From positions 1,813,001 through 1,877,000 of the forward strand of contig NZ_AP019779.1 of NCBI RefSeq assembly GCF_019669925.1: a stretch of DNA of 64,000 nucleotides, given 5' to 3'. The stretch is from Methanobrevibacter arboriphilus. GTDB lineage: Archaea > Methanobacteriota > Methanobacteria > Methanobacteriales > Methanobacteriaceae. The notes under the pieces are model-generated. The model made no database searches. It worked only from the letters and a program-made list of their open reading frames with translations, and was not told the DNA's origin. This document shows positions 9,660 to 18,748 of this stretch, piece after piece (position 1 is the stretch's first letter; each line of letters starts with the position of its first letter). The position numbers were made by a program, and so were the translations under genes.

Positions 9660-10763
9660 GTGTTCGATTTGGATAAAATAAAAATAGCTATTGTAGGTAT
9701 GGGAAATTGTGCTAGTTCTCTTATTCAAGGAATTCATTATTATGAAAATAAAGATGAAAAAGATGCTATTGGTTTGATGCATTGGAAAATTGGGGATTAT
9801 GAACCATCAGATATTGAAGTGGTAGCTGCATTTGATGTAGATAAGAGGAAAGTAGGAAAAACAATTGATGAAGCTATTTTCGCAAAACCAAACTGTACTA
9901 CTATATTTCAAGAGAATATTCCTAAAAGTAGTGTAAAAGTATCTATGGGGAATGTTTTAGATGGTGTGGCTCCACATATGGAAGATTTTGAAGACGAATA
10001 CACATTCATTGTTTCTGATGAAGAGTCTTCAGATATTGTAGAGGTTTTAAAAGATTCTGGTGCGGAAATTCTTTTGAACTATCTTCCTGTAGGTTCAGAA
10101 AAAGCAGCTAGGTTTTATGCTCAATGTGCTTTAGATGCGGGTGTTGCTTTTATTAATTGTATGCCTGTTTTTATTGTAAGTGATAATGAATGGGAAGCTA
10201 AATTCAGAAAAAAAGGAATTCCTGCAGTTGGTGATGATATAAAAGCTCAAATAGGGGCAACTATTACTCACAGAACTTTAGCTAATCTCTTTGAAGAAAG
10301 AGGAGTAAAATTAGATCATACTTATCAGATTAATACTGGTGGAAATACTGACTTTATTAATATGCTCAGTAGAGAAAGGTTAGATTCTAAAAAAGAATCA
10401 AAAACAGAGGCTGTTCAGTCAGTACTTACTGATAGAATGGATCCTCATGATATACATATTGGTCCAAGTGATTATGTGCCTTGGCAAAAAGATAATAAAC
10501 TTTGTTTCCTTAGAATGGAAGGAAAAACCTTTGGTGATGTTCCAATGAACATTGAATTAAGGTTAAGTGTTGAAGATTCTCCAAATTCTGCAGGCTGTGT
10601 AATTGATGCAATTAGGTGTTGTAAGCTAGCTATTGGTCGGGGAATTGGAGGTAAACTTACTTCTATATCTTCTTATACAATGAAACATCCTCCAGAACAG
10701 TTTACTGATGATGAAGCTTATAAAAAGGTCAATGATTTTATTGATGGGACATTAGAAAGATAA
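9660..10763 (+). CDS. Inositol-3-phosphate synthase (myo-inositol-1-phosphate synthase)
   Basis: A 367-residue cytosolic NAD-dependent enzyme. By family it converts glucose 6-phosphate to inositol 1-phosphate, the head-group precursor of archaetidylinositol lipids. The Rossmann motif is VGMGNCASSLIQGI near the N terminus. The catalytic half has NTGGNTDFINML, DRMDPHDIHIGPSDYVPW and the C-terminal SPNSAGCVIDAIR. Length fits the short archaeal/actinobacterial type. The start is GTG at 9660, preceded by AAAGGG about 10-15 bases upstream; no better in-frame start exists. It is flanked by very long gene-free regions on both sides, so it is probably monocistronic. Confidence 0.9.
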   Translation: MFDLDKIKIAIVGMGNCASSLIQGIHYYENKDEKDAIGLMHWKIGDYEPSDIEVVAAFDVDKRKVGKTIDEAIFAKPNCTTIFQENIPKSSVKVSMGNVLDGVAPHMEDFEDEYTFIVSDEESSDIVEVLKDSGAEILLNYLPVGSEKAARFYAQCALDAGVAFINCMPVFIVSDNEWEAKFRKKGIPAVGDDIKAQIGATITHRTLANLFEERGVKLDHTYQINTGGNTDFINMLSRERLDSKKESKTEAVQSVLTDRMDPHDIHIGPSDYVPWQKDNKLCFLRMEGKTFGDVPMNIELRLSVEDSPNSAGCVIDAIRCCKLAIGRGIGGKLTSISSYTMKHPPEQFTDDEAYKKVNDFIDGTLER

Positions 10764-11597
10764 AAAATCTTTTTACTTTTTTTTTCAATGTTTCTAGTAT
10801 TTATAATATTTTCAAATATTCATAAGTATTTCTAATATTCATAAGTATTTCTAATATTTATAAGTATTTCTATATTCCGATTTACTCATAATATTCCTAG
10901 ATATTTTTAAATATCATTAAATATTTCCAGATATTCATATTATTTCTAGATACTTCTAGGTATTTCTAATTATTTTAAATATTCTTTTATTATTTTTTCA
11001 TTATATCTTATTTTTATCATTTTCAATTAATTTATTATTATTCTCATTAGTATAGTAATATTCTAATATACATAATACTATTTTGGTTATATGTTACTAT
11101 TCTAATTAATTATTTACATTACTATTTTAATTATTATTCATCTTAATATTCTAATTATTATGTTAATATTTTGATTAAATAGTATTATTATTTCAAATTA
11201 TTTTTCAAATTATTATTACTTTTATTAAATATTAGTTTAAATATTAGTCTTTTAGTAAATATTAGAAATAATTATGAATATTTGAAAATAATATAAAAAT
11301 TTAATAAATAATATAAAAATAAAAATAGATAAATATTATTAGTACTTTTAACAATATATTATTATATTATAAAAATTATCTATGAAAATTACTTTTGATT
11401 TTCATACTTATTATTCATTGATAAATTTTACAGTTTAAATAAAATTCACTGTTTTATCTAAATTTTATGCTTTAAAATAAAATTTTGTTGTTTTATTGGA
11501 ATTTTAGGTTTAAATGAAATTTTGCTGTTTAAAAATGAAAATCATTGTTTAAATTATCTTTAATGGTATAAAACTGATTGTAAGGAAGGTAAATATT
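10764..11597. other. Long AT-rich intergenic region
   Basis: 834 bases without a coding frame. The first 130 bases carry poly-T runs (likely termination) and a short tandem repeat, described separately. The remainder is low-complexity TATT/AATT. The last 60 bases contain the pycB ribosome binding site. Confidence 0.45.
10821..10877 (+). repeat. 19-bp tandem repeat, three units
   Basis: The unit CATAAGTATTTCTAATATT occurs exactly at 10821-10839 and 10840-10858, with a third slightly diverged unit at 10859-10877. Related TATTTCTA words continue to about 10970. It lies just past the inositol-phosphate synthase stop. No function is evident. Confidence 0.85.
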
Positions 11598-13316
11598 ATG
11601 AAAACTACAAAAATTACAGAAACTGCCCTAAGAGATGCTCATCAGTCTCTGTTAGCTACTCGGATGAGAACTAGGGATATGGTTCCAATTGCTGAAGAAA
11701 TGGATAAAGTGGGTTTTTTCTCAATTGAAGCATGGGGAGGAGCTACTTTTGATACCTGTATTCGTTATTTAAATGAAGATCCTTGGGAACGTCTTAGATT
11801 ACTTAAAGAAAAGATCACTAAGACACCTATTCAAATGTTGATCAGAGGTCAAAATTTAGTAGGTTATAAACATTATCCAGATGATATTGTAGAAAAATTT
11901 GTAGAAAAGGCTTATACGAATGGTGTTGATGTTTTTCGTGTTTTCGATGCTCTTAATGATATAGAAAATATGGAAACAGCAATTAAAACAGCTAAAAAAC
12001 AGGGTGCTCATGTTCAAGGAACTTTAAGTTATACTACAAGTCCAGTACATACTCTTGATAATTTTATAGATCTTGCAAAAGATTTAGAAGCATTAGAATG
12101 TGATTCAATAGCTATAAAAGATATGGCTGGATTGATAAGTCCAAAAAATATTCATGAGCTTGTAACCAGGCTGAAAGAGGAAACTGATCTTTTGGTTAAC
12201 TTACATTGCCATTGTACTAGTGGAATGACTCCAATCAGTTATTATGTTGCTTGTGAAGCTGGAGTAGATATATTAGACACTGCTATTTCTCCTTTATCTT
12301 GGGGAACATCCCAACCTCCGACTGAAAGTATTGTTGCAGCATTACAAGATACTGAATATGATACTAAACTGGATCTTAAGAGATTGAATCATATTAAAAG
12401 GTATTTTGAGAATATTAAAGAAAAATACGCTTCTCTTCTTGATCCGATTACTGAAAAAATTGACACTGACGTTCTTATTTATCAGATACCTGGAGGTATG
12501 CTTTCTAACTTAGTTTCACAGCTAAAAGAGCAAAATGCATTAGATAGATATCAAGATGTACTTGATGAAATGCCAAGAGTTAGAAAAGATATGGGCTATC
12601 CTCCTCTTGTCACTCCAACTAGTCAGATTGTAGGTATACAAGCTGTTATGAATGTTCTTGGTGGTAAAAGATATAAATTAGTCTCTAATGAGGTCAAAGA
12701 GTATATGAGAGGAAAATATGGTCAACCTCCGGCTCCAGTTAATCCTAAAATAGCTAAAAAAATAATTGGAGATGAAAAACCTATAACACATCGCCCAGCT
12801 GATGATCTTGAACCACAATATGATTATTACAAACAAGAAGGAGAAAAAGAGGGTTTAATTAAAAAAGAAGAGGATGTTTTAACTTTAGCACTTTATCCTC
12901 AAGTAGCTACTAAATTTTTAAGAGGAGAAGCTGAAGAGGAAAAAATTGAACCTAAAAAAATACAAAACATGGAAGAATCAGAATTTGCTATTCCTACTGA
13001 ATATAATGTTGAAGTAGATGGAGATATTTTTGATGTTAGGATAATGCCAACTGGTTTTATGGAAATTGGTGAAGTAGACCCTTCAACTCTTTCTAGTCCT
13101 GTTGAAGGAGGCTTAACTTCTACAATGCAAGGAATGATTCTAAAACTTAAAGTTAATGAAGGAGATAAAGTCAAAAAAGGAGATATTTTGGCAGTTATTG
13201 AAGCTATGAAAATGGAAAACGATATCCAAGCAGAGGAAGATGGTATTGTTGAAGAAATATTTGTAGCTGAGGGTGATGCTGTAAATGCTGGAGATACGTT
13301 AATGATAATTAGTTAA
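11598..13316 (+). CDS. pycB: Pyruvate carboxylase subunit B (carboxyltransferase plus biotin carrier)
   Basis: A 572-residue protein. It transfers CO2 from carboxybiotin to pyruvate to make oxaloacetate for anabolic C4 metabolism. The HMGL-like carboxyltransferase domain starts at once (TETALRDAHQSLLATRMRT) and includes the metal-binding HCHCTSGM. A conserved carboxylase domain follows (about 300-430). The C-terminal biotinyl domain has the attachment motif EAMKMEND with Lys538. The two-subunit form, with the biotin carboxylase PycA encoded separately, is typical of methanogens; pycA is not in this window. Oxaloacetate decarboxylase alpha is a homologous alternative, but no membrane subunits are nearby. 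GGAAGG precedes the ATG. Confidence 0.92.
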   Translation: MKTTKITETALRDAHQSLLATRMRTRDMVPIAEEMDKVGFFSIEAWGGATFDTCIRYLNEDPWERLRLLKEKITKTPIQMLIRGQNLVGYKHYPDDIVEKFVEKAYTNGVDVFRVFDALNDIENMETAIKTAKKQGAHVQGTLSYTTSPVHTLDNFIDLAKDLEALECDSIAIKDMAGLISPKNIHELVTRLKEETDLLVNLHCHCTSGMTPISYYVACEAGVDILDTAISPLSWGTSQPPTESIVAALQDTEYDTKLDLKRLNHIKRYFENIKEKYASLLDPITEKIDTDVLIYQIPGGMLSNLVSQLKEQNALDRYQDVLDEMPRVRKDMGYPPLVTPTSQIVGIQAVMNVLGGKRYKLVSNEVKEYMRGKYGQPPAPVNPKIAKKIIGDEKPITHRPADDLEPQYDYYKQEGEKEGLIKKEEDVLTLALYPQVATKFLRGEAEEEKIEPKKIQNMEESEFAIPTEYNVEVDGDIFDVRIMPTGFMEIGEVDPSTLSSPVEGGLTSTMQGMILKLKVNEGDKVKKGDILAVIEAMKMENDIQAEEDGIVEEIFVAEGDAVNAGDTLMIIS

Positions 13317-13855
13317 GTATTTTTATAATTTATCTTCAATCTTTTACTATTGATTTTTTATTTCTATTTTATGAGTATTTTTATAATTCTTATAATTATT
13401 CTGAATTTTCTTTTTATTATTTTGAATTTTCTTTTTTTTATTTTATTTGATGCTTTTAAAGTTATATTATTTATAAAGTATTATATATGAAAAAATATAA
13501 AGTATAATATTATAATTTGTAACATACTAAAAATAATTAGTGAAATACTAAATATTAAGGTATTGTAAAATTTCTATTTTAAATTTTAGATATTATTTAT
13601 AGTATAACTCATAATATATTCTTAAATTTATTATTGAATAGTATTATAAGCACTATTATTTAGAAAAATATTTTTAAGAGGTATTTTTTATATTTTATAT
13701 GTATTTTAATATAATTTAGATATAATTTAAATATAGGAATATAATTTAATTATATAAATATAATTTAAATATATAATTATTATATTGTAATTATAATATA
13801 TTGTAATTATGATCTTATTAGAGGATATGAATTAGATTAATTTGGAGGAGAGTTT
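13317..13855. other. AT-rich intergenic region upstream of aIF1A
   Basis: 539 bases without a coding frame. Poly-T runs just after pycB look like an archaeal terminator. At 13780-13812 the words ATTGTAATTATAATAT and ATTGTAATTATGATC form a short direct repeat just ahead of the aIF1A gene, possibly a promoter element. Confidence 0.4.
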
Positions 13856-14155
13856 TTGGCAAGACAAGAACAAACACAAGAATTTAGAAGAGTAAGAACC
13901 CCAAGAAAAGGAGAAATTCCTGGTATTGTAGAACAAATCATGGGTCATGGAAAGTTAAAGGTTCGATGTGCAGATGGACATGTGAGAATGACAAGAATCC
14001 CTGGAAAAATGAAGAAAAGGATATGGATTAGAGAAGGAGATGTTGTTCTTGTAAAACCATGGGATTTCCAATCAGATGAAAAAGCTGATGTTATATGGAG
14101 ATATACTAGAACTGAGTCTAATTGGCTTGAAAGAAAAGGATTCTTAAAAATGTAA
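13856..14155 (+). CDS. eif1A: Translation initiation factor 1A (aIF1A)
   Basis: A 99-residue OB-fold factor that binds the A site of the small ribosomal subunit during initiation. The N terminus is basic ([20 protein letters not shown]). The S1-like OB core contains [20 protein letters not shown] and [10 protein letters not shown]. Length matches the family (about 95-105). The TTG start at 13856 is supported by GGAGGAGA 6 bases upstream. It is the first gene of the conserved archaeal run with Rio1, the KH protein and topoisomerase VI. Confidence 0.95.
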   Translation: MARQEQTQEFRRVRTPRKGEIPGIVEQIMGHGKLKVRCADGHVRMTRIPGKMKKRIWIREGDVVLVKPWDFQSDEKADVIWRYTRTESNWLERKGFLKM

Positions 14156-14421
14156 TTTTTATTATTTATTTTCATCTTATTTTTTTCATTATTATGTAAT
14201 TAACATATATTTGATACTTTTATAATAATATTTAATACAATTTTATAAATTATTATAATACCATCTTATAAATTATTACAATTTTCAGACTTATTTATTG
14301 TCGTGTTAATTGATTAGGGCCTTATGCATTTTTTTGATTTCTAAATTAGATTTTTTTAATTATATTGATAGAATTGTGGGTATTGTTATTATTATTTTAT
14401 TTTCATTTTTTGAGGTTTTCT

Positions 14422-15207
14422 ATGGATCCTAAAATAGCTAAAGCTGATGAAAAAGTTCAGAAACTTATCTCTAAAAAGAGAAAAAAAAGTGTTGAAGATA
14501 GAAGGGTTGGTAGTGAAATTTTTGATAAACAAACACTTGAAACCCTTTATAAATTAGCTAATCAAGGACATTTAGATGTTTTGAATGGAGCTATTAGTAC
14601 TGGAAAAGAAGCTAATGTTTTAAAAGGAGTGATAAATAATTCTTATATTGCTGTTAAAATTTATAGGATAGCTACTTCCGATTTTAAAAAAATGCAGTAT
14701 TATATTCAAGGTGATCCAAGATTCAATATTCGTTCTAGTAATAAACGTCAACTTATTACTAATTGGGTTAATAAAGAATTTAGAAATCTTACAAGAGCTT
14801 ATGAAGTAAAGGTTAGTGTTCCAAAACCGATTATTGCATTAAATAATGTACTTATTTTAGAGTTTATTGGTTCAGATGACGGAGATCCAGCCCAAACTGT
14901 AAAAAACCAAAAACCAAAAGATGTTGATGATTTTTTAAGTAAACTGTTATTAGAAATAAAAAAATTTGTTAATGATGCTAATTTGGTTCATGGGGATTTA
15001 TCAACATTTAATATTTTAAATAAAGATGAGTACCCTGTGATCATTGATGTTTCTCAATCAGTAGTTAGAGATCATCCTATAGCTAATGAATTATTAGTTA
15101 GAGACATAAAAAATATTTATAAAGAGTTTAAAAAAATGGGATCTTCATATTCGTTAGAAGATATTATTAATAAATTAGAATTTGATATTAATTTAGATAT
15201 AGATTAA
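14422..15207 (+). CDS. rio1: Rio1-type serine/threonine kinase
   Basis: An atypical protein kinase/ATPase acting in late maturation of the small ribosomal subunit. I place the start at ATG 14422, which follows TGAGG and gives [11 protein letters not shown] (261 residues). The frame is open to 14365, but the extra 19 residues are hydrophobic and unlike the family. Motifs: nucleotide loop [11 protein letters not shown], catalytic loop [11 protein letters not shown], metal-binding VIIDVSQSV. Its usual archaeal downstream neighbour, the KH protein, is now about 2.9 kb away because of the inserted element. Confidence 0.92.
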   Translation: MDPKIAKADEKVQKLISKKRKKSVEDRRVGSEIFDKQTLETLYKLANQGHLDVLNGAISTGKEANVLKGVINNSYIAVKIYRIATSDFKKMQYYIQGDPRFNIRSSNKRQLITNWVNKEFRNLTRAYEVKVSVPKPIIALNNVLILEFIGSDDGDPAQTVKNQKPKDVDDFLSKLLLEIKKFVNDANLVHGDLSTFNILNKDEYPVIIDVSQSVVRDHPIANELLVRDIKNIYKEFKKMGSSYSLEDIINKLEFDINLDID

Positions 15208-15312
15208 ACATTTTTTAATTTTTATATTTCTTAATTTTTATTTTTTAAGTCTTACTTTTTTAAGTTTTATATTTCTTAATTTTTTAGGTTTTATCTTAGA
15301 TCTGAAAGAATA

Positions 15313-15347
15313 CTATGGCTGAAACATCATAAAATATTTCAGTCATA
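15313..15347 (+). repeat. Left-end subterminal hairpin of the IS608-like element
   Basis: CTATGGCTGAAA pairs with TTTCAGTCATAG across an 11-base loop, a 12-bp stem with one G-T mismatch. The stem/loop word GAAACATCATAAAATA is shared with the right-end hairpin, as expected when one TnpA recognises both ends. AAAG and GAAT lie just 5' of the foot. Confidence 0.8.
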
Positions 15348-15412
15348 GATGAATTTCAGTAGCATTGTTTGAAGCAAAGGTTTTAAATACTTTAAAATAT
15401 ATATAAGTAGCT

Positions 15413-15817
15413 ATGAGTCATGATTTAGATAAGAATCAACATTCAGTATATAGGTTGACATATCATCTGGTGCTTGTAATTAAATACAGAAGACAAGTTA
15501 TCACTCCTGAAATCTTCAATAGATTGATTGAAATTTTTAATAATAATGCTTCTAACTTTGATATAGTTTTAGAAGAATCTAATTTTGAATCAGATCATGT
15601 ACATTTGTTGTTCAAAGCTAAACCTCAAACTCAATTATTAAAATTCGTAAATGCGTATAAATCGGCCAGTAGTCGTTTAATTAAAAAAGAATATCCTGAA
15701 ATTAAGAAAAAACTTTGGAAGGAAGCTTTTTGGAAAATAGGGTACTTCATATCTACAACGGCTGGAGCTAACTTAAAAACAGTGACAAAATACATACAAA
15801 ATCAAAAAAGACTATGA
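15413..15817 (+). CDS. tnpA: IS200/IS605 TnpA, Y1 (HUH) transposase
   Basis: A 134-residue transposase that cuts and rejoins single-stranded DNA at the element's hairpin ends. The HUH metal motif is HVHLLF (about residues 63-68) and the nucleophile is the Tyr in TVTKYIQNQ near the C terminus (about residue 127). Length is standard and no lesion is visible. An AT-rich TATATATAAG box lies directly before the ATG, with no clear ribosome site, so translation may be leaderless or nearly so. Its stop overlaps the tnpB start (ATGA), indicating coupled translation. Confidence 0.93.
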   Translation: MSHDLDKNQHSVYRLTYHLVLVIKYRRQVITPEIFNRLIEIFNNNASNFDIVLEESNFESDHVHLLFKAKPQTQLLKFVNAYKSASSRLIKKEYPEIKKKLWKEAFWKIGYFISTTAGANLKTVTKYIQNQKRL

Positions 15818-16962
15818 AAACAATAGTTAAATCCTATAAAATTAGGATATATCCAAATAAATCATTGCAGGATAAATTATACAAAAATTTTGGATACAAT
15901 CGATTTGTATTCAACCAACTACTCAACTATAACAAGTTAATATTTAATTTAGTTGTTAATAATCCAAGAATCAATCCCTATAACTATAGACCTAAAGTTA
16001 ATCGTTCGACACTTAATAATTGGTTGAATGTGCTTAAAGCTGAGCATTTTTTCTTAAAAGATAGTGAAAGTACCAGCTTACAATCGACTTGTGATATATT
16101 CAAAGACAGTATGGTTCGATTTTTCAAGCACCAAAATAAGTTTCCAAGATTCAAATCACGGAAAAATCCCATACAAAGCATCCGTTTAAAGAACAATAAC
16201 AATAGCATACGGTTTGAAAACAATAAATTAAAATTACCACGATTTGGATTAATTAGATACAGAGATAATAGAAAGATTAAAGGAGATATACTTACTTGTA
16301 CTGTCAAATGTGAAAATAACAGATGGTTTGCAGTACTAAACTGTAAAAATGTTCCAGTAAGTCCAATGTTAAAAACTGGAGATAATGTTGGTATTGATTT
16401 AGGCTTAAAAGATTTGATGATTTTTAGTAACGGCGAAAAGAGAAAACCAATCACTCGCCTAACTAAAATAGAACAACAAATAGCCAAATTAAACAAAAAA
16501 TTATCAAGAAAAGTAAAATGTTCTAACAACTGGAAAAAGAATCTCCAAAAACTGCAAAAATTGTATAATAAAGTCTTTGATATTCGTAATGACGAATATC
16601 AGAAACTATCCACAGAATTAATCAAAAATTTTGATTTAATCGGTTTAGAAAAATTATCAGTGAAAAATATGATAAAAAATAAGCGATTAAGTCATAGTAT
16701 AAGCCAAATATCTTGGTCAAGACTTGTTGATATGATAAAATACAAGGCTGAATGGTATGATAAAAAATGTATACAAATAAGTAAAGTTTTTCCATCATCA
16801 AAGCTTTGTAACAAATGTGGATATAAAAAAGAAGATTTAACATTAGCTATCAGGGAATGGACATGTCCAAAATGTAGAACAAAACATGATAGGGATATTA
16901 ATGCATCTATTAACATTCTCAACGAAGCTATCCGAATAAATAATGAATGTACCACTGGATAA
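15814..16962 (+). CDS. tnpB: TnpB, RuvC-like RNA-guided nuclease of the IS605 element
   Basis: A 382-residue protein of the family ancestral to Cas12. By family knowledge it uses an omega-RNA from the element's 3' end to cut DNA next to a TAM and so keeps the element at its donor site. The catalytic residues appear intact: RuvC-I Asp in GIDLGLKDLMIF, RuvC-II Glu in GLEKLSVKNM, and RuvC-III Asp in HDRDINASINIL. The zinc ribbon CNKCGY...CPKC lies between II and III. The N-terminal recognition domain is present (KSYKIRIYPNKSLQDKLYKN). Length is typical. It overlaps tnpA by 4 bases. Confidence 0.93.
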   Translation: MKTIVKSYKIRIYPNKSLQDKLYKNFGYNRFVFNQLLNYNKLIFNLVVNNPRINPYNYRPKVNRSTLNNWLNVLKAEHFFLKDSESTSLQSTCDIFKDSMVRFFKHQNKFPRFKSRKNPIQSIRLKNNNNSIRFENNKLKLPRFGLIRYRDNRKIKGDILTCTVKCENNRWFAVLNCKNVPVSPMLKTGDNVGIDLGLKDLMIFSNGEKRKPITRLTKIEQQIAKLNKKLSRKVKCSNNWKKNLQKLQKLYNKVFDIRNDEYQKLSTELIKNFDLIGLEKLSVKNMIKNKRLSHSISQISWSRLVDMIKYKAEWYDKKCIQISKVFPSSKLCNKCGYKKEDLTLAIREWTCPKCRTKHDRDINASINILNEAIRINNECTTG

Positions 16963-17124
16963 GTGGGAATTTAAGATTGTGTCACTATGGAACAATAGTT
17001 CTATCTAAACAAGAAACTGTAGCTTAACATATTAATAATAATGTTAGAGAGCAAGAATCTCCGACTGAAACATCATAAAATAATCAGTCGGAGAGTATGT
17101 CAAATTATTTTGGTCATGTTATTT
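16870..17124 (+). ncRNA. Predicted omega-RNA of TnpB copy 1 (boundaries approximate)
   Basis: By analogy with characterised TnpB systems, the scaffold should span the end of tnpB and the right-end region to about 17104, with a guide of about 16-20 bases read from the flank just after TCAA (ATTATTTTGGTCATG...). The 3' region is GC-richer than its surroundings and nearly identical in the second copy. The exact 5' end cannot be set by eye. Confidence 0.4.
17055..17104 (+). repeat. Right end of the IS608-like element: GAAT foot, hairpin, TCAA cleavage site
   Basis: GAAT (17055-17058) is followed by a perfect 10-bp stem, CTCCGACTGA (17059-17068) with TCAGTCGGAG (17084-17093), and TCAA at 17101-17104. 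Homology with the truncated copy stops right after TCAA, which supports it as the element boundary. Confidence 0.8.
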
Positions 17125-17509
17125 TAGTATATTACTTATCATTTGCTCTTAGATTTACTTTATATATTAGATTTTGCTAATTATAGTTAGTTGTGTAATA
17201 TAATAGTCTAATATATTTAATAATAAAATAAACATGGAATAGAAATAAATAAGTATAAGTTATATACTAGATATAAAGATATTATATTAATTATATTAAA
17301 TTATAGTTAAATTATTATAATAAATTATATTAAATTAGTAATAATCAATGTTTTATCAAACTAAATCGTTGTTTGCTAATAATAAATTATTATTAGATTA
17401 TTATTAAGCTGTATTATTAAATTTTAGATTTTAATATTAGTTTTTAGAGTTAGTATTAAATTTTAGATTTTAATAATTTAATGGTTATTTGTTTATGAAT
17501 TAAAATTAT
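17105..17509. other. AT-rich spacer between the full and truncated IS copies
   Basis: 405 bases, almost only A and T, without a coding frame or an obvious RNA gene. It is presumably part of the original rio1-KH intergenic DNA. The sequence immediately after 17104 would be the guide of copy 1's omega-RNA. Confidence 0.4.
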
Positions 17510-17971
17510 TTATCAAGAAAAGTAAAAGGTTCTAACAACTGGAAAAAAATTGTTCAAAAATTACAAAAATTGTATAATAAAGTCTTTGATATTCGTAATG
17601 ACGAATATCAGAAACTATCCACAGAATTAATCAAAAATTTTGATTTAATCGGTTTAGAAAAATTATCAGTGAAAAATATGATAAAAAATAAGCGATTAAG
17701 TCATAGTATAAGCCAAATATCTTGGTCAAGACTTGTTGATATGATAAAATACAAGGCTGAATGGTATGATAAAAAATGTATACAAATAAGTAAAGTTTTT
17801 CCATCATCAAAGCTTTGTAACAAATGTGGATATAAAAAAGAAGATTTAACATTAGCTATCAGGGAATGGACATGTCCAAAATGTAGAACAAAACATGATA
17901 GGGATATTAATGCATCTATTAACATTCTCAACGAAGCTATCCGAATAAATAATGAATGTACCACTGGATAA
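17510..17971 (+). pseudogene. tnpB fragment (RuvC-II to C terminus)
   Basis: The fragment keeps RuvC-II Glu (GLEKLSVKNM), the zinc ribbon and RuvC-III Asp (HDRDINASINIL) but lacks the recognition domain and RuvC-I, so it cannot be a nuclease. The reading frame stays open from TTG 17570 to the stop, and the 402 bases are apparently unchanged against tnpB. That is unusual for a dead gene, unless the copy is recent, is gene-converted, or its RNA is under selection. Confidence 0.85.
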
Positions 17972-18133
17972 GTGGGAATTTAAGATTGTGTCACTATGGA
18001 ACAATAGTTCTATCTAAACAAGAAACTGTAGCTTAAAATATTAATAATAATGTTAGAGAGCAAGAATCTCCGACTGAAACATCATAAAATAATCAGTCGG
18101 AGAGTATGTCAATAATTAGAGATTAGAGAGATC
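17879..18133 (+). ncRNA. Predicted omega-RNA retained by the truncated copy (boundaries approximate)
   Basis: The 3' region equivalent to the omega-RNA scaffold of copy 1 is intact up to TCAA at 18110-18113. Its guide would be the following bases (TAATTAGAGATTAGAGAG...), which are the leader of the KH gene. It could therefore supply TnpB with a second guide. This is inferred from TnpB biology, not shown by the sequence. Confidence 0.35.
18064..18113 (+). repeat. Right end of the truncated IS copy
   Basis: GAAT (18064-18067), a perfect 10-bp stem (18068-18077 with 18093-18102) and TCAA (18110-18113), identical to the right end of the full element. Confidence 0.8.
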
Positions 18134-18145
18134 AGAGGTGAAAAT

Positions 18146-18748
18146 TTGCCAACAACAGAATATCTTAAGATTCCACAGGATAGAATAGGGGTTTTAATAG
18201 GAACAAATGGTGAAACTAAACAAAAAATTGAAAAAACTACTCATACATGGTTAGATATAGATGGAGAGGAAGGAACTGTAATTGTTTCTCCAAGTGAGGA
18301 AATGGAAGATCCTCTTGGAGTTTGGAAAACTAATCATGTAGTTAAAGCTATTGGAAGAGGTTTTAACCCAGAAATAGCTTTAAAACTAAATGAAGATGAT
18401 ATTTATTTGGAAATAATAAAACTAACCTTATATGTAGGTAAGTCTAAAAAAGCATTAGCTAGACAAAAAGGGCGTATTATTGGTAAAGATGGTAGAACTA
18501 GAGAGATTATAATCAGTATGGCTGAAGTGGACATGGCGATTTATGGTAAAACTGTTGCTTTTATTGGTGAACTTGAAAATGTCATGGTGGCAAAAGAAGC
18601 TGTTGAAATGATTCTTAATGGTTCACAACATAAATCTGTTTATGGCTTTTTAGAATCTAAACAAAGTGATAGAAAAATGAAAGAATTTAAATCGATGGTT
18701 GGAATTGAAGATGATAAAATAGAATTTCGTGACGATTTAGATGATTGA
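18146..18748 (+). CDS. KH-domain rRNA assembly/processing protein (Dim2/Krr1-like)
   Basis: A 200-residue RNA-binding protein with two KH domains, expected to help Rio1 mature the 16S rRNA 3' end. The first KH domain has [18 protein letters not shown] (GxxG loop GTNG). The second has [20 protein letters not shown] (GKDG). The TTG start at 18146 follows GAGGTGA closely. In archaea it usually follows rio1 directly; here the IS copies separate them, and the right end of the truncated copy lies 32 bases upstream, so its promoter must lie within or beyond the IS. The reading frame shows no damage. Confidence 0.9.
   Translation: MPTTEYLKIPQDRIGVLIGTNGETKQKIEKTTHTWLDIDGEEGTVIVSPSEEMEDPLGVWKTNHVVKAIGRGFNPEIALKLNEDDIYLEIIKLTLYVGKSKKALARQKGRIIGKDGRTREIIISMAEVDMAIYGKTVAFIGELENVMVAKEAVEMILNGSQHKSVYGFLESKQSDRKMKEFKSMVGIEDDKIEFRDDLDD

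Larger units (their letters stand above)
15290..17104 (+). mobile_element. IS200/IS605-family element, IS608-like, with tnpA and tnpB
   Basis: An apparently intact single-strand transposon. It contains a Y1 transposase (15413-15817), an overlapping TnpB (15814-16962) and subterminal hairpins at 15313-15347 and 17059-17093. The right end shows the IS608 logic: GAAT at the 5' foot of the hairpin (17055-17058) and TCAA at 17101-17104 as the likely cleavage site. The left boundary is not resolved; it lies a few to some tens of bases before 15313, and 15290 is a nominal start. It interrupts the space between rio1 and the KH gene. No target-site duplication is expected for this family. Confidence 0.85.
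17510..18113 (+). mobile_element. Truncated second copy of the IS608-like element (3' end only)
   Basis: Matches 16501-17104 of the full element at a constant offset of 1009 bases, with no indels seen. By eye, 17570-18113 differs at a single base (18037), while the first 60 bases (17510-17569) carry about ten differences. It keeps the last third of tnpB, the complete right-end hairpin and TCAA, but has no left end or tnpA, so it cannot move by itself with known ends. It ends 32 bases before the KH gene start. Confidence 0.9.

Noticed and set aside
14365-14421. Upstream extension of the Rio1 reading frame
   Set aside because: The 19 extra residues are hydrophobic and unlike Rio1; the ATG at 14422 has a well-spaced TGAGG.
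15252-15255. TTAC as the left cleavage site of the IS608-like element
   Set aside because: It is 57 bases from the left hairpin, farther than I would expect from IS608; the boundary is left unresolved.
16622-16955. Minus-strand frames inside tnpB (also at 17631-17964)
   Set aside because: Shadow frames repeated in both IS copies because the plus-strand tnpB sequence is repeated; no start signals.
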